44,936 bases of DNA, from positions 1 through 44,936 of the forward strand of contig JANNOJ010000096.1 of NCBI GenBank assembly GCA_031399025.1. Reading direction: 5' to 3'. Positions within the stretch are counted from its first letter, which is position 1; each line of letters starts with the position of its first letter. A program made the translations under genes and the position numbers. The notes under the pieces were generated by a model that was given only the letters and a program-made list of their open reading frames with translations, did not search any database and was not told where the DNA came from. Below are positions 42,243 through 44,936 of the stretch, in pieces. Source of the stretch: CBDBZL01 sp031399025. GTDB lineage: Bacteria > Pseudomonadota > Alphaproteobacteria > Sphingomonadales > Sphingomonadaceae.

Positions 42243-43610
42243 TCACCCCTTCTCCGCCGCCTTCTTGCGTTTCATCGCGTCGTGGAAGCGGTCGGCCCAG
42301 CCCGGCTTCACCAGCTGGTCGGCGCGCACCATGCGCAGTTCGCCATCGGCCACGTCGCGGCTCACCGCGCTGCCCGCGGCGACGATGGCGTCGGCGCCGA
42401 TCCGCACCGGCGCGATCAGGGCGCTGTTCGAGCCGATGAAGGCGCCCCGGCCGATTTCGGTATGGTGCTTGAAATAGCCGTCGTAATTGCAGGTGATGGC
42501 GCCCGCGCCGATGTTGGCGCCGGCGCCTACCGTCGCATCGCCGACATAGCTGAGGTGATTGGCCTTGGCCCCCGCCCCCAGCGTCGCGTTCTTGATTTCG
42601 ACGAAATTGCCCACCCGCACCCCGGCCGCGAGCACCGCGCCGGGCCGCAGCCGGGCGAACGGGCCAACCTCGACATCGTCGGCCAGCGTCGCGCCCTCGA
42701 GGTGCGAATAAGCGCGGATGGTGCAGCCATCGCCCACCGTGACGCCGGTGCCGAACGTCACGTGCGGCTCCACCACCACGTCGCGGCCCAGCTTGGTGTC
42801 GCAGCTGAAGAACACGGTCTCGGGCGCGCGCAAGGTAGCGCCTTCGGCCATCGCCTGCTCGCGCGCGTGCGCCTGCCAGAGCGCCTCGGCGGCGGCGAGT
42901 TCAGCGCGGCTGTTGATGCCGCCCACCTCGTCGGGATTGTCGGTGCGAATGGCGGCGCAGGCCTTGCCATCGGCAATGGCGATATTGACGATGTCGGGCA
43001 GGTAGTATTCGCCCTGCGTGTTGGCCTTGCCCACCCGGGCGAGCAACGCGAATAAGTCCGCCGCCCGTGCCGCCAGCAGGCCGGAATTGCACAGCCGGCA
43101 GGCGCGCTCCTCCTTGGTGGCGTCCTTGTACTCGACCATCCGGGCAATACGGCCCTCGGCATCGGCGATGATCCGGCCGTACTGCCGCGGATCAGCGGGC
43201 TCGGAAGCGAGCACCACGGCGCTGGGTGCATCGACCGCGTGCAGCCGCTCGAGCATCGCCCGCATGGTGGCGGGGCGCACGAAGGGCACGTCGCCGTAGA
43301 GCACCAAGACGTCGCCGGCGAAGTCCTTAAGCGCCGGTTCGGCTTGGCGCACCGCGTGACCGGTGCCCAGCTGCGGCTCCTGCAAGGCATAGGTGACCCG
43401 TCCGCCCAGCTGCGCCTCCAGCTGTTCGCGCAAGTCGCCCACCACCGCGATGGTGTGCGCCGGCGCCAGCTCGGCGAGCGAGGCGAGCAAGTGCTCGATC
43501 ATCGGCCGGCCGGCGATCGGGTGCAGCACCTTGTGGCGCGCGCTCCGCATCCGCGTGCCCTTGCCGGCAGCGAGGATCACTGCGGCGAACTTGGGTGGCG
43601 GCTGGCTCAT
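42243..43610 (-). CDS. glmU: bifunctional GlmU: GlcN-1-P acetyltransferase / GlcNAc-1-P uridyltransferase
   Basis: GlmU performs the last two steps to UDP-GlcNAc. The 455-residue protein has an N-terminal pyrophosphorylase domain (ILAAGKGTRMRSARHKVLHP, VLYGDVPFVRP, EYKDATKEE, NSGLLA) and a C-terminal left-handed beta-helix of hexapeptide repeats (VTFGTGVTVGDGCTIRAY, KNATLGAGAKANHLSYVGDA, GAGANIGAGAITCNYDG). Catalytic histidine and lysine positions of the acetyltransferase are in the usual RPGAVL-to-KANH region. It is divergent from gph with 63 bases between the starts. The next gene downstream on this strand is the HNH remnant, then glmS. Confidence 0.97.
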   Translation of the reverse strand: MSQPPPKFAAVILAAGKGTRMRSARHKVLHPIAGRPMIEHLLASLAELAPAHTIAVVGDLREQLEAQLGGRVTYALQEPQLGTGHAVRQAEPALKDFAGDVLVLYGDVPFVRPATMRAMLERLHAVDAPSAVVLASEPADPRQYGRIIADAEGRIARMVEYKDATKEERACRLCNSGLLAARAADLFALLARVGKANTQGEYYLPDIVNIAIADGKACAAIRTDNPDEVGGINSRAELAAAEALWQAHAREQAMAEGATLRAPETVFFSCDTKLGRDVVVEPHVTFGTGVTVGDGCTIRAYSHLEGATLADDVEVGPFARLRPGAVLAAGVRVGNFVEIKNATLGAGAKANHLSYVGDATVGAGANIGAGAITCNYDGYFKHHTEIGRGAFIGSNSALIAPVRIGADAIVAAGSAVSRDVADGELRMVRADQLVKPGWADRFHDAMKRKKAAEKG

Positions 43611-43673
43611 ATCCGCCGGCCCATGCCATCAATCGGTTGCGGTTGCCATATGGCTCGGGGCATAGGCGCGGCC

Positions 43674-44372
43674 ATGCGCGAGTTTCCCCCGGCCGACTTT
43701 CCGTTCGCCATCGTCGGCTTCGATCTCGACGGCACGCTGGTCGATTCCAACCTCGACCTCGCGCCGGCGGTGAACCACGCGCTCGGCTCGATCGGTCGTC
43801 CGCCAGTGCCCAAGGACAAGACCCGCAGCCTCATCGGCGGCGGCTCGGCGCTGATGCTGGAGCGCGCGCTCGACCTCACCGGCGGACCGCTGCCGCGAGA
43901 GGAGTTCGACGCGCTGTTCGCGGCGATGCTGGCGCATTACGAGAATCATATCGCCGACCACACCGTCCCCTACCCGGGCTGCCTCGAGGCGCTCGACGCG
44001 CTGGCCGCGAGGGGCGTGCAGCTGACGGTGGTGACCAACAAGAACGAGCATCCGGCGAGGCTGCTGCTGGGTCACCTCGGCATGACCGACCGGTTCGCCT
44101 CGATCCTGGGCGGCGATTCGCTCGGTCCCGGCCGCGCCAAGCCCCGGCGCGACATGATCGACGAGACCATCGTGCGCTGCGGCGGCACGGTAGGCGCGAC
44201 GCGCTTCGCGATGGTCGGCGACAGCACCTACGATGTGGGCGCCGCGCGCAACGCGGGCGTGCCGGTGGTGGCGCTCAGCTTCGGCTATGCCGACGTGCCG
44301 GTGGACCAGCTGGGCGGCGACGTGCTGATCCACCATTATGCCGAGCTGGTAGGGGCATTGGAGGGGCTGTAG
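43674..44372 (+). CDS. gph: phosphoglycolate phosphatase (HAD family)
   Basis: A 232-residue HAD hydrolase. Motif I is FDLDGTLVDSNLDLAPAVNHAL, motif II the T in TVVTNKNEHPA, and motif IV MVGDSTYDVGAARNAG. The cap and the Asp-Leu-rich N-terminal region are typical of Gph, which removes phosphate from 2-phosphoglycolate, a by-product of DNA repair and oxygenase reactions. ATG 43674 (MREFPPADF) gives a standard length; ATG 43650 would add 8 residues. It is divergent from glmU. The 3' end faces a decayed parE frame on the other strand. Confidence 0.87.
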   Translation: MREFPPADFPFAIVGFDLDGTLVDSNLDLAPAVNHALGSIGRPPVPKDKTRSLIGGGSALMLERALDLTGGPLPREEFDALFAAMLAHYENHIADHTVPYPGCLEALDALAARGVQLTVVTNKNEHPARLLLGHLGMTDRFASILGGDSLGPGRAKPRRDMIDETIVRCGGTVGATRFAMVGDSTYDVGAARNAGVPVVALSFGYADVPVDQLGGDVLIHHYAELVGALEGL

Positions 44373-44530
44373 TCGCGGAACGGAGTGGCTGGCAGGCAAG
44401 ACGCCGCCGGGAGGCAATCCGGGCCATAGCAATTATCCTCCCTGATCGAGCCCGCCGGCCACGTCGTGGCGAGCATCGAGAACGCGCCAGCCAGGCCCGA
44501 TCGCGCGGGACGAATCGGCTTGGGCGCCAT
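44373..44530 (-). pseudogene. ParE-like toxin remnant
   Basis: A frame from ATG 44530 begins MAPKPIRPARS, like the start of many ParE toxins, and its ATG overlaps the antitoxin stop (TGATG), as is usual for parDE pairs. After these residues the sequence no longer resembles the toxin core and runs antisense into the end of gph. It is probably a truncated and degenerated parE. Confidence 0.45.
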
Positions 44531-44753
44531 CAGCTGCGTTCGAAGCAGGCCCCAAGCCCCTCGCAATAGCTGCCGTCGGCCGGTGCTCCTGAGCGGGATT
44601 CGGCGTCTTCCAGCAGAAGCTGGCGGAGCCGTTGACGGTCCTGGTCCTTACGGATCAGCGTGTGGATGTAGTCGCTGCTCTGGTGCCAAAGCCGCGCCCG
44701 GCAATCTGTTCATCGACAAAGGTCTTCAGGGCGGCCGGGAGCGAGATGCTCAT
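44530..44753 (-). pseudogene. ParD-like antitoxin, frameshifted
   Basis: On the minus strand a frame from ATG 44753 reads MSISLPAALKTFVDEQIAGR, the ribbon-helix-helix opening of ParD antitoxins, then GFGT. After a shift at about 44678-44683 the next frame continues SDYIHTLIRKDQDRQRLRQL through LLEDAESRSG to GSYCEGLGACFERS and the stop at 44530. In intact ParD these join as GFGTSSDYIHTLIRKDQ. The reading-through frame therefore does not give a full antitoxin. Confidence 0.75.
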
Positions 44754-44796
44754 CGCACTTCTTGAGGAAGACTGGTTCGGGGCTAAGTTTCAGCTC

Positions 44797-44936
44797 TAGG
44801 TTCTGAACTCATAAAGCTTGCGAGTGGTTGCTTTGGCTGATTCAAGGATTCCGAAAGGAGCCTTGGCATGGCGCGATACGATCTGAGCGAGGTTGAGTGG
44901 CGGCTGATCGAGCCGTTGCTGCCGAACAAGCCGCGA
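44797..44936 (+). mobile_element. IS5-family element, left end (partial)
   Basis: The last 140 bases look like an insertion-sequence end: a non-coding leader with GGTTCTGAACTCATAA near 44799, a strong AAAGGAG ribosome site, and a transposase start running off the window. The precise terminus is a guess, as no second repeat is available. Confidence 0.5.
44868..44936 (+). CDS. IS5-family transposase, N-terminal fragment
   Basis: The 23 visible residues begin MARYDLSEVEWRLIEPLLP, the signature opening of IS5-type (IS427/IS1031-like) transposases, in which the DLSDxEWxxIEPLLP helix precedes a DDE catalytic domain not included here. ATG 44868 has AAAGGAG (44854-44860) seven bases upstream. The gene is cut by the window edge. 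Confidence 0.82.
   Translation, partial: MARYDLSEVEWRLIEPLLPNKPR

Noticed and set aside
1..44936. CRISPR array, rRNA or prophage
   Set aside because: No regularly spaced repeats, no rRNA signatures and no phage structural genes were seen.

Overview
This is a GC-rich, gene-dense stretch of an alphaproteobacterial chromosome, most likely a sphingomonad of the Erythrobacter/Novosphingobium type. The assignment rests on a CckA-type hybrid kinase, the style of the tyrosine-recombinase/IS91 pair, an intergenic inverted repeat of the CCTTCGACAGGCTC type that I recall from sphingomonads, and the high GC with GTG starts and 4-nt gene overlaps. Both ends of the window lie inside insertion sequences: an IS630-type element on the left (minus strand) and an IS5-type element on the right (plus strand). 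The window may therefore be a contig bounded by repeats.

Left part (about 1-16300): an IS630 end that probably truncates a membrane-protein gene; cckA with a DUF2062 gene just upstream; smpB and dapA around an inverted repeat; a soluble lytic transglycosylase; a SAM methyltransferase and greB sharing a 15-bp palindrome; a large PhoX-type phosphatase with an added Ig/PKD-like module; an IspZ-like membrane protein with an extra N-terminal domain; rlmN; an acidic outer-membrane barrel protein with a clear terminator; and a stand-alone EAL phosphodiesterase.

Middle (about 16300-27500): a small glycine-zipper protein with a hairpin in its leader and a strong terminator; a decayed IS91-family transposase (two frameshifts) next to an intact tyrosine recombinase; a frameshifted cinA/pncC that overlaps the start of nadE; a small acidic lipoprotein under a perfect inverted repeat; and a three-gene operon of a pteridine-reductase-like SDR, a cytochrome b and a sulfite-oxidase-like Tat lipoprotein. 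A Crp-family regulator and small proteins follow.

The most interesting block is the minus-strand operon 35930-27507. Its eight genes, several joined by 4-nt overlaps, encode a Tat-exported TIM-barrel protein, a DUF1080 protein (3-keto-disaccharide hydrolase family), a Tat-signal gluconate-2-dehydrogenase-subunit-3-like protein, a second Tat-exported TIM-barrel protein, a GMC oxidoreductase, a Gfo/Idh/MocA oxidoreductase, a cytoplasmic TIM-barrel protein and a nucleoside/sugar-type MFS transporter. Together they read as an oxidise-at-C3, cleave, import and reduce route for a glycoside. A 16-bp palindrome lies just upstream of the first gene.

Right part (about 36400-44936): a Wzm/Wzt-like polysaccharide ABC exporter with a convergent family-2 glycosyltransferase; glmS and glmU for UDP-GlcNAc synthesis with a frameshifted HNH endonuclease remnant between them; gph phosphoglycolate phosphatase; a decayed parDE remnant; and the IS5 end. 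The amino-sugar genes supply precursors for peptidoglycan and surface glycans, so they fit beside the export genes. No rRNA, tRNA or CRISPR was seen.
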